Positions 53,665-64,000 of a stretch of DNA of 64,000 nucleotides are shown here, one piece after another. The notes beneath the pieces were generated by a model. It ran no database searches. It saw nothing but the letters and a program-made list of their open reading frames with translations, and was not told the origin of the DNA. Location: NCBI RefSeq assembly GCF_902459465.1, contig NC_047077.1:1364001-1428000 (forward strand). Reading direction: 5' to 3'. The first letter of the stretch is position 1, and each line of letters opens with the position of its first letter. The DNA is from Asterias rubens (Eukaryota > Echinodermata > Asteroidea > Forcipulatida > Asteriidae). The position numbers and the translations under genes were made by a program.

Positions 53665-54270
53665 CAAACTAAAAGACTGAGCCTAATGCTTGTTTCACTT
53701 TCTCCTAAGTAATGAGTTGAATGAGAAACCTTTAAAGTTCTTCAGTCGTTTCCACGAGCGATGGACTTTCCTTCTTATGATGATGTATCAACTTGGAACT
53801 TTGGCCACTTACAGACAGATTGATAAGAAAGAATGAGTCTCAGAAGTATGACACTGGTGCCTGTTGAATGAGCTAAAACAACTATTACAAAAAATCTTCT
53901 TGTATAAAATCTTGCCCCTGACACTGACAGGCAGATTCATATAAAATAATAAGACTCATCATGAAAGCATTGAGTGTCCATAAGTTCTCTTTCAACTGAT
54001 GTATCGACATGAAACATGTATCAAATCTTGACACTGACATAGTGACAGGCAGACTCTTATAAAATAATAAAACTCATCATGAAAGCATTAAAGTTCTCTT
54101 TGAAATGATGTATGGACATGAAACTCGATCAAATTGTGCCACTGACTTGCAAATGTGTATGAAAGAGTAAAACTCTTAAATTAAGACAATGGTTCTGGTT
54201 GAATAAGCTGAAGCAATAGAAGAAGTGCAACTTGCATACATTTATAATTATCCTACCACCAAGAGGGGGA
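53665..54270. other. ~600-bp segment present in unit B only
   Basis: Unit A passes directly from CATTGCACA to GGGGAAAGTATAG, while B holds ~600 extra bases here. Within them ACAGGCAGA, AAATAATAA, ACTCATCATGAAAGCATT and GACATGAAAC repeat about 115 bases apart. It could be an insertion in B or a deletion in A. No ends typical of a transposon are obvious. Confidence 0.7.
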
Positions 54271-55319
54271 AAGTATAGTTCATGTAGTGTTAATTATTTT
54301 CTGGCTGAGTACATTTCTAAGATTTGTGACTCTACCTGTACAAACAAACTGCAATCACATGATGTATACAATGTATTAGGTGTATGAATTTAATCATTTT
54401 GTTCCTTGTCTATGTGTTTCTCTACTTAGTCTACCCATGGAGGTAGAATTAGAACAATTCAACCTCCATGGTCTACCCTACTGTACAAGACTGTAGGGAT
54501 TCATACAGACATCGTCATTGGTACTGTTCAGTATCACTTTGAATGCTGCCCTCATGTGGCAAATATATTGACACCATAACTTTGCTGTGCTGATTTTAGT
54601 GCCCTGGGGCCTACACACATATCAGCTTATTATGGCAGAGATTCGGCTTTCTGCAATTCATGTGTCTACTTAAAACAAACTCATTATCCTTAAACAAAAT
54701 CTGAACAAAATCAACTCTGATAATAGTAAGCTGTAAATAAGAGTAAACTGTTGGGTGATATACTAATCTTCTTTTGGGGTAGTGTTGGCTCTGAAAAGCA
54801 CCAATTTGGTCTTGACTTTTCAAACAGTGCACTCTGCTAGTCTAGAGCAAAGAACATCACTTTAACTCGAACCCTGATTCTGACTAATCTTATAATCAAC
54901 TTACTTGAATTATGACAGAAGAAGATGGCTAGAAACACAGCATTCAATCGGTTAGATGAGTAGGATAGATTCAAGCAATGATCCGTTGGACTATTACACA
55001 GTGACACTCCCTACCTGGTACTGCTATAAGTCTGACTGTGAACATTGCGAAATGTGGAAATACCAAATTCTATATTTAAGTCTTTGTGTTGTGTGAATGA
55101 AGTGTAGTATGCATGGATAACTTTGAGTCAGCTTTTCAGATTCAAACTAGGCAGGGTATTCTTATGATAAATATCAATATTGTACTGTTGTGTTGAGGTC
55201 ACTAAGGTCTTACATGTATTTACACTGGCTGGTTCTATGCTTATGAAATGAGTGGGTGTGTGGGGCTTGGGTTTGTTATTGTAGGATCACCTCATTGGCT
55301 GTACATTGCGCATTGTGTG

Positions 55320-55830
55320 TAGGTTCTGTCCCAACTTAAGAATCATCCCAACTATAGTTGGGACTGGTCCAACTTGTGTTATGACGGGTGCATTGTGCAC
55401 AGTTTCTTTCACACAATCAGGCAAACCCAGTTAGACTGGTCCCAACTATAGTTGGGTTGATTCTAGAGTTGGGACGGGACCAACTTGTGTTATGACGGGT
55501 GCATTGTGCACAGTTTCGTCACACAATCAGGCAAACCCAGTTAGACTGGTCCCAACTATAGTTGGGTTGATTCTAGAGTTAGGACGGGACCAACTTGTGT
55601 TATGACGGGTGCATTGTGCAGTTTCTTCACACAATCAGGCAAACCCAGTTAGACTGGTCCCAACTATAGTTGGGTTGATTCTAGAGTTGGGACGGGACCA
55701 ACTTGTGTTATGCGAGTGCATTGTACACAGTTTCTTCACACAATCAGGCAAACCCAGTTAGACTGGTCCCAACTATAGTTGGGTTGATTCTAGAGTTGGG
55801 ACGGGACCAACTTGTGTTATGCCCTATGTA
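55320..55830. repeat. ~110-bp satellite, 5 units (unit B)
   Basis: CCAACTTGTGTTATG recurs at 55369, 55480, 55590, 55698 and 55807. Units are more uniform than in unit A, and CCCAACTATAGTTGGG is perfect in every full unit. Confidence 0.9.
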
Positions 55831-56022
55831 TTTCTCGTTTGTGGGAATTCCCAGTTTCTATATTTAGCATTTGTGTTGTACACTGTGCTATGTTTACTGT
55901 ACATTGTATTCGTTATTATTTTGATTTTGTTTAACTATTTCGTTTAACTTTTGCTGTACTTTTTGATGTGCTTGTATTTGTTGAGGTCAAATAAATAATA
56001 ATAATAATAATAATAATAATAC
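55831..56022. mobile_element. LINE-like 3' end with (AAT)n tail
   Basis: The sequence ending GAGGTCAAATAAATAATAAT and continuing as about nine AAT units is the usual look of an invertebrate non-LTR element terminus. No coding part precedes it because the satellite begins directly upstream. This is a tentative call. Confidence 0.35.
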
Positions 56023-56700
56023 TCATACTGCATTACACACTGACTTTGACGAATAACCTTAACCTCTGACCGGTTCATATAAAACTGGGACTGTGTTTGT
56101 ATTGTGAAAGAGATTGGCTGTTGTCAGCTTGGCATTTACATGTACTCTATTGTAGGAGCTTTCAGAGTTCCCTTAGTGGGAAGATTTTCGAAACATCGGA
56201 CAACCAAACAAACACTCTAGGCCTAAATTGACGTGCCAAACTGATTACCCTAATTTGTATCCCCCACTTTTTTGAAATGATAACAACTTTGGAAAAATCC
56301 ATTTTTGTCCTTAGAGCGCCAGACCCAGCCCTTTAGGCCCTCACCCTACCCCCTAGACCAAAGTTAACTCCCACCCTTGGCTACACCTTAAGCCCCACAT
56401 CAGTTTCACTCGGTTTCTTTAGACTCCATGTTTTTGGCATTTTTTTCTAAAGATGATTTAAATAAAAAACATTTTACAGTAGGCCTTACTGTTTGTAAAC
56501 TTTTAGCCCTTCATAAATTGTAGAATGAATGACCTGTAACTATTGATTAGCGGGCCAGGTTGATGCAAGTTGTTCTTAGCAAAGCAAGTGTGAAAGCGTT
56601 CTGATCGACACTGTGTTCGTTATTACATGTAGCTCATGTGTAAATCTTCACCTTTTAGAAAAGTTTAAAACAAATGTTGTCTTCTTTGTTTTTCCATTGC
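56023..56700. other. No gene seen
   Basis: No repeat family of this window and no splice-bounded frame was found here. The stretch ends at the acceptor of the exon-like segment at 56703. Confidence 0.4.
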
Positions 56701-56702
56701 AG

Positions 56703-56849
56703 CAGTTGAACTTGCTTTGGATGAACCAATTGAACCAGTGGAAATGGGGGAGCCAGCAGCTTCACACTTCATGATAATAGAGTCTGCATGTTGGTTGTTC
56801 ACAAGATGGATGGCACTGTGATCTCTTGGAGCTCCATTTCATGAAAGGG
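56703..56849 (+). CDS. Exon-like segment, unrecognised
   Basis: The acceptor TTTTTCCATTGCAG and the donor GGGTAAGTGG bound about 147 bases. One frame is open for 39 codons with an acidic start (VELALDEPIEPVEMGEP) and then meets a TGA before the donor. The good splice context and protein-like composition suggest a remnant or terminal exon, but no partner exon is seen. Confidence 0.25.
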
Positions 56850-57276
56850 TAAGTGGTCCTTTTGGGATTTATCTTAATCAATCTATGACTGACTAAGTGG
56901 GAGAGGATCAAGAGGCTGTTGATGAGTAAATGACAAATTCAAAAACAATGGGCAAGTAATGGTATAAGAAAACAGCTGCTGAACATAACAACAAGTTGGT
57001 GATGCAACTATCAAAAGGATGGTCCATGTGGAAAGGCTATGTAAAGGGGAGTATAGAGAGGGGGAGGGGGTTGCATATGGTATCATAAATGTCCATTGTC
57101 CAGTTATGAACGTGTGGTAAAGAGGGGACTGGGCTTTGACAGCAAGTCTAGAATGCCTCAAAGTGGACGACAAAATAAAACTACAATCAATTCACTTGAT
57201 GTGTGAACTGGGACAACTTGAACGTTTGAAAACGTTTTTTTTTAACATCTTTTTTTTGTGTCCAACAACCAGCTGT

Positions 57277-57350
57277 CCATACTCTTTACCGGTGTCCCTA
57301 CACTCTTTTACCGGTGTCCCTACACTCTTTTACCGATGTCCCCACACTAC
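57277..57350. repeat. ~24-bp minisatellite, 3 units
   Basis: CTCTTTTACCGGTGTCCCTA recurs three times with small changes (ACCGGTGTCC, ACCGGTGTCC, ACCGATGTCC). Confidence 0.8.
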
Positions 57351-57479
57351 AGAAGCTAGGTAAAGTATTTGAATCTGTCAGAAAGACTTCAGCCCTGAAG
57401 CCTTAAGATTTACTTTAAAACTTACACTGTTTAAAGATAACAATCCAATATAACTTGCTCAGGTAAACTAGGATTTGAA

Positions 57480-57905
57480 AAGGCATATCCTTTACTGTCC
57501 TGGAAACAAAAACACATATACATGGCAACTGTGTTTTCCTCATAGGATGGTTGACACATTTCCTTAACTATCCTCGTTATAAGGAGTAAAAACAAATACA
57601 TAGTAGGTGTTTTTTCCTTCTAGGTTGGTTGAGGCAATTCCTTAATTATCCTAGGAGTGTAAAATACATGTTAACATCTGTTTTTCTTCCTATGATGGTT
57701 GAGGCATTGCCTAAAACATCCTATGATTAAAAAACACATAGCAATTGTATCTTTCCTCCTAGGATGGTTGAGGCATTTCCTTAACCATCATAGGAATAAA
57801 AAATACATGTTGAATGTTTTTATTCCTAGGATGGTTAAGGAAATGCCTCAACCATACTAGGAGAAAAATACAGTTGCTTTGTGTTTTTTAATCCTAGGAA
57901 GGTTT
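57480..57905. repeat. Tandem array of palindromic GGATGGTTGAGGCATTTCC units
   Basis: Five or six units spaced about 80-100 bp each hold a CCTAGGATGGTTGAGGCA arm facing a CTTAACCATCATAGG arm, separated by A-rich and T-rich stretches. The last unit is inverted relative to the others (GATGGTTAAGGAAATGCC), which creates the larger hairpin at 57756-57863. A GTGGCGCGCGCC palindrome follows. Confidence 0.8.
57756..57863. ncRNA. 108-nt near-perfect hairpin, pre-miRNA-sized (candidate only)
   Basis: The left arm (57756-57802, from CTCCTAGGATGG) and right arm (57817-57863, ending CTAGGAG) are 47-nt inverse copies with two mismatches, joined by a 14-nt loop. It would fold alike from either strand. The arms belong to the surrounding tandem array, so a repeat-derived hairpin is the simplest reading. 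Transcription is not shown. Confidence 0.35.
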
Positions 57906-58734
57906 AGTGGCGCGCGCCCCGCGTGACGAAGTCCCCTGATAAAACATCCAATTTTATATGTTGTCATATCTCTGGAACCCTATACAAACTAAAATAATAG
58001 AAAAGGCAATTTTATTGATCTTTAATAACTACTCCTACATCCTCTCACTTATTTCACTTTTAGAAAACATTTGCCTTGTTATTTTGAAGGTTTGTACGTC
58101 CAGTTTGGTTAATTTTGTATGGAGAAATTCATAAAAAAATGTATAGTACTTTTTATTTAACACGCGAAATTAAACCTGACGGCCGATTGCTTAATACAAA
58201 ACGGATTTGGCAAAATGTACATCCTGAGTCCTGACCAAACTGCTTTAAGTTCTAACAATTTTGTTGCTTCAGAACTTTGACCAACGGAATGTTTGTTTAC
58301 TGCTTCAAAACAGCCGTTGATATTTCACAAAATTCGTAATTTTGAAAGCATACTATGATATTCTTAAATGGTAATTACGCGTCCTCTTTTGAAGAACTGG
58401 CAAAATCTATATGAAAAGAATCAGTAATGTATTCACTTTCTTCTTTAAAATGTTGCAACTTTTGCGTGTGTTGCTTTTTGATGCGTTTAAAAAATGCTGG
58501 AAAGTTGGGTAGGCCTACATGAGTGACTTAATTATAGTAAACACATCCTGTAACAGATGCATGTATTTTTGTTTCTCATAAAGCCTTAATATTTTTTTTT
58601 TAATAACACATGAAATTAACCCCCCCCCCCCCCTGTACAAAATGGTATATACACAATGCCATTTACCCCTCTGCGAAACATCAATGACTCACTCTGGAAT
58701 GTTAATGGGAGTCTGAGGTTGCCACCCACTTCAA

Positions 58735-58890
58735 ACCTAAAGAGGTGGCTCTGTGTGCAGCCTACGGCTTCCCCCTTAGACCAACAGGTGGCCCATATCA
58801 AAACCAGACAACCACAGAGGTAACTCAGTGTGCAGCCTACGGCTTCCCCCTTCGACCAACAGGTGGCCCATATCAAAACCAGACAACCAC
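58735..58890. repeat. 75-bp VNTR, 2 units (unit C)
   Basis: CAGCCTACGGCTTCCCCCTT occurs at 58757 and 58835 with the same flanks as the eight-unit array at 44925-45515. Confidence 0.9.
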
Positions 58891-59812
58891 ACATGTTAGG
58901 AGATATCGCTCGTGACTCCAGCCAATCAGACAACTCGTAAGAGGGAGTTCGGTTCAGGGTTTTGTAGACTTGCAACCCGACGTCTGTAACGACACAACCG
59001 TGTTGGATTCCACCATGGATGCCATGCCACTGGACCTTCTAATTTTCAATCCAAGATGGCGCGGGTTACGCTTTTAATAGTATAGATAACAAGTACATGT
59101 CAGTACAGGGCAATGTAAACTGTGCACTAGAGCTACTTGCTGTTATAGTCAAAGATCAGACAAGCAACCATTTATAATGATCAATGGCCAGATTATCAGT
59201 TTGTTGGAGTATGGCTGCTGATAATGAACTTGGACTGTAAATACAAAAACAGTTTGAAGTACATCTAGGTCTGTTACCAGGTACTGTACATACATGTAGT
59301 ACAGTGAATGGTGGTAAATAGCTGTACTCTTTGAAATGCTGACATAGTCAGGTTTGTTTCTGCATTTTGAGATACGTTTATGTAAGCGAGCAAATTGAGG
59401 TGAACTAATATTTTTTTTTTTTGGGGGGGGGGGGGAGGAGGGGGACACTGGATGTCAAAAAACCTCCAAAATCGAGCACTGAAAGAGTTAACTAAATTAG
59501 ACTTCGGAAGTTAAACTCAATATGAAAATGATTTCAATAAGAACTTCACAGTGTTTTTTGTTTTCTATTTAATTTAATCTTAACAATTGTTAATAATAAA
59601 AAAAAACAGTATTTACTTGCAAAAGTATAATGTCACTCCATTACCATAAACCATTTATTGTACTGAATAGGAACGACGAGAAAAAAAAAGACTTAAGAAA
59701 ACCTTACTTTACATACTAAAATTAAAGTAAAATAGAACCTTAAAAATCCACAATAATAAAAACTGCAACAAAATAATCACAAAGACTACATGTACATTTG
59801 TACATGTAAGAC

Positions 59813-60182
59813 TTAAAGGAACTGGAAACTTTTGCTAAAATCAAAGACCATGATTCCCACTTGTGTATTCCAACATGTGCATGAAATAACAAGTCTCAGA
59901 AATATGGACTCAATTGGTCATTGAAGTTGCAAGGAAATAAATCAACGAAAAAACACCCATGCTGCACAAATGCGTGCTTTCAGATGCCTGAAAAAGACTT
60001 CATTCCTGAACTCTTTCTCAGATTCAAAAATTTTAGTGAGTCATAACTTTCTTTTCAAAAATATGTTTCTTCTGAGGGAGGGGAGTCGTTTCTCACAATG
60101 TTTTCGCTATCAACATCTCCCCGGTGCTTGTTAAAAAAGTGTGCATTTTAGTAATAACCAAACATGTCCAGTGCTATTTAAA
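59813..60182 (-). mobile_element. MITE-like element (copy of 96-460)
   Basis: The same ends and interior as in units A and B. A GGGAGGGGAG expansion near 60075 is specific to this copy. Confidence 0.7.
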
Positions 60183-60258
60183 AGAAACTAAACTCTACAA
60201 CATTTAAAACACAATTTATATGGTTCTGCTTTACAAATCTGAATTTTTTCTTTTTTAA

Positions 60259-60628
60259 AGGGATAAGGTACACGTTTGGTAATTACTCAAGAAAAACATT
60301 AACTTAAAAACTGACTTGGTAACGAGCATTGGAGAGCTGTTGATAGTATAAAACAGGGTGGGAAACGGCTTCTTCTGCAGTAATGTAGTTTTTGAGAAAA
60401 AGGTAGTTTCTCTCTAAAATAACAAAAGACTTCTAGCTAGAAGTCTTTTATATTTATCTAAAAGCACACAAATTCGTCCAACAAGGGTGTTTTTTCTTTG
60501 ATCATTTTCTCGCAACTTCGATGACCAATTGAGCCCAAATTTTCACAGGCTTGTTATTTTATGGTTATGATGGGATACACCAAGTGCAAAGACTGGTCTT
60601 TGACATTTACCAAACGTGCACCTTCCCT
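60259..60628 (+). mobile_element. MITE with AGGGAAGG ends (copy of 538-905)
   Basis: TTAA at 60255-60258 and 60629-60632 flank it. The left end reads AGGGATAAGGTACAC with a small insertion, and the right end reads GTGCACCTTCCCT. Confidence 0.75.
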
Positions 60629-60854
60629 TTAAACAAATTACATTTGAGTTGTTTAGCAATGCTTCATATACTGATAGGTCAACACTTTATGTGTTCATGT
60701 GATGCTTAAATGTTGCTTCGGTGTTTTTCATGCATGTTGACAACAGATACTGGAGCTCATACACATGTATGTATGTCCAGAATGGATAATGTTTTGCTGA
60801 TTTAGTTGTAATGTTGCCCTGGATGCAAAACATTTTCCCTGGTATTGCTTGTAT

Positions 60855-62285
60855 TCATATGCTAGCAGTTGTGGTTTACAAACAGTTCCATGTGGTTAAT
60901 GAACATTGTGCATTCAAACCCATATCAAATACTTGTGCAGGAAATGTATGTACGTACATGTAATTGTGCCTTGAAGTAGAAGAATAGGCCTCTGAAATTT
61001 GTTATTTCCCATCTGAACTTCTTCCTCCTTATTAGAACACCACTCTTAAAGTTACATTGTGCGTTCACTGGTACATTACAATAATTGTACAAGTACAATT
61101 GTGTTGAGCAAAATAATGTAGTGTGCTTCTAAAAGGAAGAATATTTTATATTTTTCTTTACATTTCAAATTATTTCTGTTTGTTTGCATCAAGGTGTTGA
61201 ATCTTGGTCGCAGATTGATTTTGTAATAAGAATGATTGTGAACATTAAAACTGTGGCCCAATATTATAACTTGAATTCAGCACTGACCCTTCATACAAAT
61301 TACATTAGATTTTCACTTTCAACATAATCACTTAACTACATAAAACAGTTGTTGTTTTCATTATACATGTGTACACCTGTCAGCCTACACTTAGGCTGGA
61401 CATTTTGTCACTCAATAACCATCACTCCATTACCAGACACAACAAATTACGAAAAACACAATTGAACTTTGCAAAATGTGTTTTTGCATCATTCGTTACT
61501 ATGGAATACATACTATGAAAGATTGTATTCCTACCAAAGTGTTCATTTTTTGTGATTTGACTGAATTTGCTTATCTACTCAGGTTGGTTGAAATGGTTAA
61601 ATGAAATGTTTTTTTCCCCCTTAAAAACAATTACAATTTGTATGTCAAAAATGTTATCACTCTTTCTGAAATTTATGAGAATATAAAATTGAAGATTTTT
61701 TTTGAAAAACATCCACACTGTTCTCTCTTGTCAATAATGCATTTATCAGCATTTTCTACTTCTCTAGCCAAAACATCATATTTATAGCAAAACTTTATTT
61801 TATAAACCAGTGCGTAAAAGAAACACCATAGTTTCAGTGGATTATTTAAACAAATGTTTCCTTTAAGAAACACTAATTGCATTATGAGATTATTGTCAAG
61901 CTATTATAACCATTCTCATTGATGAAGTAATAGTTGTATCATGTTTGCTTTGCCCAATAACCAAAATATCAACATCCAAATTTACAAATCCATCAGTTAA
62001 GGGTTACTGCATGGAACTCTTCATGCCATGAATGGCGGTGCAGTTTATAAGAATGCTTGCTGTCTTAATTTTTTTTTATTACTTTTTGTTTTGCACTGTT
62101 CCCCTAAAGAATAAATTGGTTCATAAAATTAATCTTGGGGTTGTTTCTGAAAAAAATGTTGAATCCTGAACCCAAGTGGTGAAGTACAATAATGTTTCTT
62201 TCATGTTCTGTTGTCACATATGATAGCATATCTGGTGAGTGAAATGATATTTTCACAATATGATATTATTATTTATTAGTTTCAT
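60855..62285. other. Unit C-specific non-coding sequence with a short shared island
   Basis: 60855-61500 and 61710-62285 have no counterpart in A or B. The island 61500-61710 (from ATACTATGAAAGATTG) matches the 3' flank of the TRIM gene in A and B. CATCACTCCATTACC near 61433 is a trace of the CACTCC hairpin family. No gene is seen. Confidence 0.55.
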
Positions 62286-62348
62286 GTTGTCAAATGCTTA
62301 TTTCAGCTTGAATGTTATTCTGGTCCAGCATAATGTTTGTTGATGTCT

Positions 62349-64000
62349 TTACTCATGCTGATAGATTTGAACTGAATGGTCTGTAGGCACAGCCAGATCA
62401 CCAGCAGGTGTGAATGTGAGACCATAGAGAGCAGCACAACCCTTGATGATACATTCAATGTACTTGCCATCAGGACTGTAATGATGGATACCACCTGATG
62501 GTCCTCTCCATACAGCAACATAGATGCTTCCATCCTTGTCACAACACACACCACTAAGCAACCCAGACTGATTGATATCTACTGAGAACACCATTTCACC
62601 ATTGTAGGTTACTGATACTAACTTATTGTCTTCCTAGTGGGTGTAAATGAGTTGTTGTTTGTAGGTAGTCAAGTATCCACCAATCCCTGGAGCAGGCAGT
62701 CTTCTGATGAGGGATCCATCTGGTTTGTGTAGAGAGATCTCTGCCTTGTCTTCATAACCCACTGCTATCAGATTGTTGTCATCCACTGCAATACATGATG
62801 GTTTACTGCCTGGATTGAACTGATGGAGGAGCTGATAATTCCTGCTGAAGATCTTGACTGCTTCTCTATCTAGAACAATGAGCTCATCATTCTTATTCAC
62901 AGTCACTATGCTTGGTCCTGTAAGTCCTTGGATTGATAGTTCTTGTGAGACATTATAGGATTGAGGGTTGCTCTCTGCTGGTATTGTAATCAAGCTGGTA
63001 TTATTCCAATCTACCACAACAATATCACTATTAGAGTTTGCAGCAACATCACATGCAGTAATCTCCACCATCTGTTGTTTTATGTTCTTGTATTTATTTA
63101 TTTCTGTTTTTAATGTCCATTTATCTTGTTTCATGGATTGAAATGTTGGCTTTCTAGCCTGAGCAGAAGTTGCTGATTCTACTTGTTGTTCATCTTTCAG
63201 CACCAGTCTCCCTAGTGAGTTCTGGCCTTCTTTAAAGTCCATATAACTCAACCCATCAGGTACTTTTGTGGGTTTCTTCTCTCTGTATTCCTTGAGGTCT
63301 TGTAAGAGTTGTTCTATGTGATGTGTAATCTTGATCTGTTGATCCATGAGTTGATTTACCTCATCCTGCTTGTGCTCTGCTTTGTTCTTCTCTTTGCTGT
63401 TTGTAGCTTGTGCAGTTTGCATTATCTTGACTCTGTCTTTATAAATCTGTTCTGCTTCTTGCATCAGTTTCTGCTTCTCCTCTTTGATCCTGGTAGCCAC
63501 CTTGGCAATCTCCTCATCAGCTTTCTTGGAGATTTTCTCTTTGGTTGCAGCAAACATAGAGTCTAAAGTCTTACGGGACATGTCTATTTCTTGAATGGCA
63601 GTGTTGTAGGTTTTGATTCTCTGTCTTAATTCTGCTGCAAGTTCTTCGGCACCTTGTTTGCATTTTTCTGAAGCTTCATTAATTTCAATCAGAGAATGGG
63701 TTTGATGGTCTTTTGAAATGCAAGTTGTGCATATCAACTTGTTGCAATTGTTACAAAACATAATAAGATCTTTGTCAGTATGCTTTCTACATTTGGTAAC
63801 AAATTCTTTCCCGAGAAGTTGTTTTAGTTGGGTTTCCTGTTTTTCAAAAGCTTCTATCAAAGAAAGTGTTTTAAAGTCTGCTTTCAGACCATCAATGCCA
63901 TTTTCTTTTAGCAGAGTTTCTTGTCTACAATTTGGGCATGAAAGCCTTGTAGTGCTTGGACCCTTCTCTCTGAGTTGTTGAAGGCATTTATGACAAAATG
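62349..64000 (-). pseudogene. TRIM-NHL E3 ligase copy C, nonsense codon in propeller; 5' end beyond window
   Basis: The frame is open from the right edge, entering within the RING (Cys and His ligands after SFC are present, including H-K-C in place of L-E-C), through the B-box, coiled coil and four blades. It meets TAG at 62636-62634 at the position of Trp499 of copy A. The same frame then continues open for the last ~97 codons to QIYQHE. Two residues are missing in the last blades (GPSGGIHHY against GPYSSRDGIHHY, with further shortening). RING to B-box differs more from A and B than the middle does. The product could be a truncated ligase lacking the last blades, or a pseudogene, or use readthrough. 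Confidence 0.88.

Larger units (their letters stand above)
44325..55830. repeat. Segmental duplication unit B
   Basis: 44325-46140 matches 58145-59720 (left part of unit C), starting at TTTTATTTAACACGCGAAAT. 46140-55830 matches unit A. B therefore contains both the left flank and the whole TRIM block and shows that the duplicated unit is at least ~11.5 kb. The offset from B to C is about 13.6-13.8 kb and from A to B about 46.1 kb. Confidence 0.9.
58145..64000. repeat. Segmental duplication unit C (right edge cut by window)
   Basis: It matches unit B from TTTTATTTAACACGCGAAAT onward. Differences include a 75-bp VNTR of two units, about 170 bases at 59220-59400 absent from B, a unique segment at 60855-61500 replacing the stretch that holds the hairpins in A and B, and another at 61710-62285. 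The TRIM gene continues past the window end. Confidence 0.88.

Overview
The window reads as nuclear DNA of a marine invertebrate deuterostome, most likely an echinoderm and perhaps a sea star. It is AT-rich and dominated by transposable elements and tandem repeats. The only clearly intact gene is a TRIM-type ubiquitin ligase with a single-exon coding region. Families of short inverted-repeat elements ending TTTAAAGG or rich in GCTTAGCAG, and a tRNA-derived SINE, look like families I remember from echinoderm genomes. The species assignment is inference, and no database was searched.

The window is built around three copies of one segmental duplication. Unit A (about 1-9390), unit B (about 44325-55830) and unit C (58145 to the right edge) each carry, in the same order, a pair of TTTAAA-flanked MITEs, a minus-strand TRIM-NHL gene and, in A and B, nested inverted-repeat elements and a ~110-bp satellite. 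Gene A (2314-4104) is open for 596 codons. Gene B (48455-50255) has a one-base frameshift in the coiled coil. Gene C (62349 to past 64000) has an in-frame TAG late in the propeller. In the C-terminal propeller the three copies differ mainly in short patches that recur at equivalent places from blade to blade, while the framework is nearly identical. That is the most interesting signal here.

Region by region: 9390-13400 holds tRNA-derived SINEs in both orientations, 110-bp and 73-bp tandem repeats and three plus-strand segments that look like exons of an unrecognised decayed gene (10929-12640). 13400-18970 holds a few MITEs, tRNA-like repeats and a 960-bp inverted-repeat transposon with a perfect 6-bp target duplication (17617-18576). 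18968-25612 is an array of ~1.07-kb satellite units. 27036-31420 is a complex of direct and inverted modules with a 58-bp palindrome at one junction. 31549-35895 is a 4.3-kb inverted-repeat element holding a decayed non-LTR retrotransposon and a decayed plus-strand gene. 36496-37249 carries a gag-like ORF. 39341-40274 is a long fold-back. 55831-58140 holds a LINE tail, one exon-like segment and an array of palindromic repeats containing a 108-nt near-perfect hairpin.

The TRIM copies are predicted RING E3 ligases with a B-box, a coiled coil for dimerisation and an NHL-like propeller for target recognition. Duplication, unequal VNTR change, gene conversion-like mosaicism and pseudogenisation are all visible side by side. 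Nothing prokaryotic (operons, CRISPR, ribosome binding sites) is present. Exon calls outside the TRIM genes rest only on splice-site appearance and reading frame and are weak.
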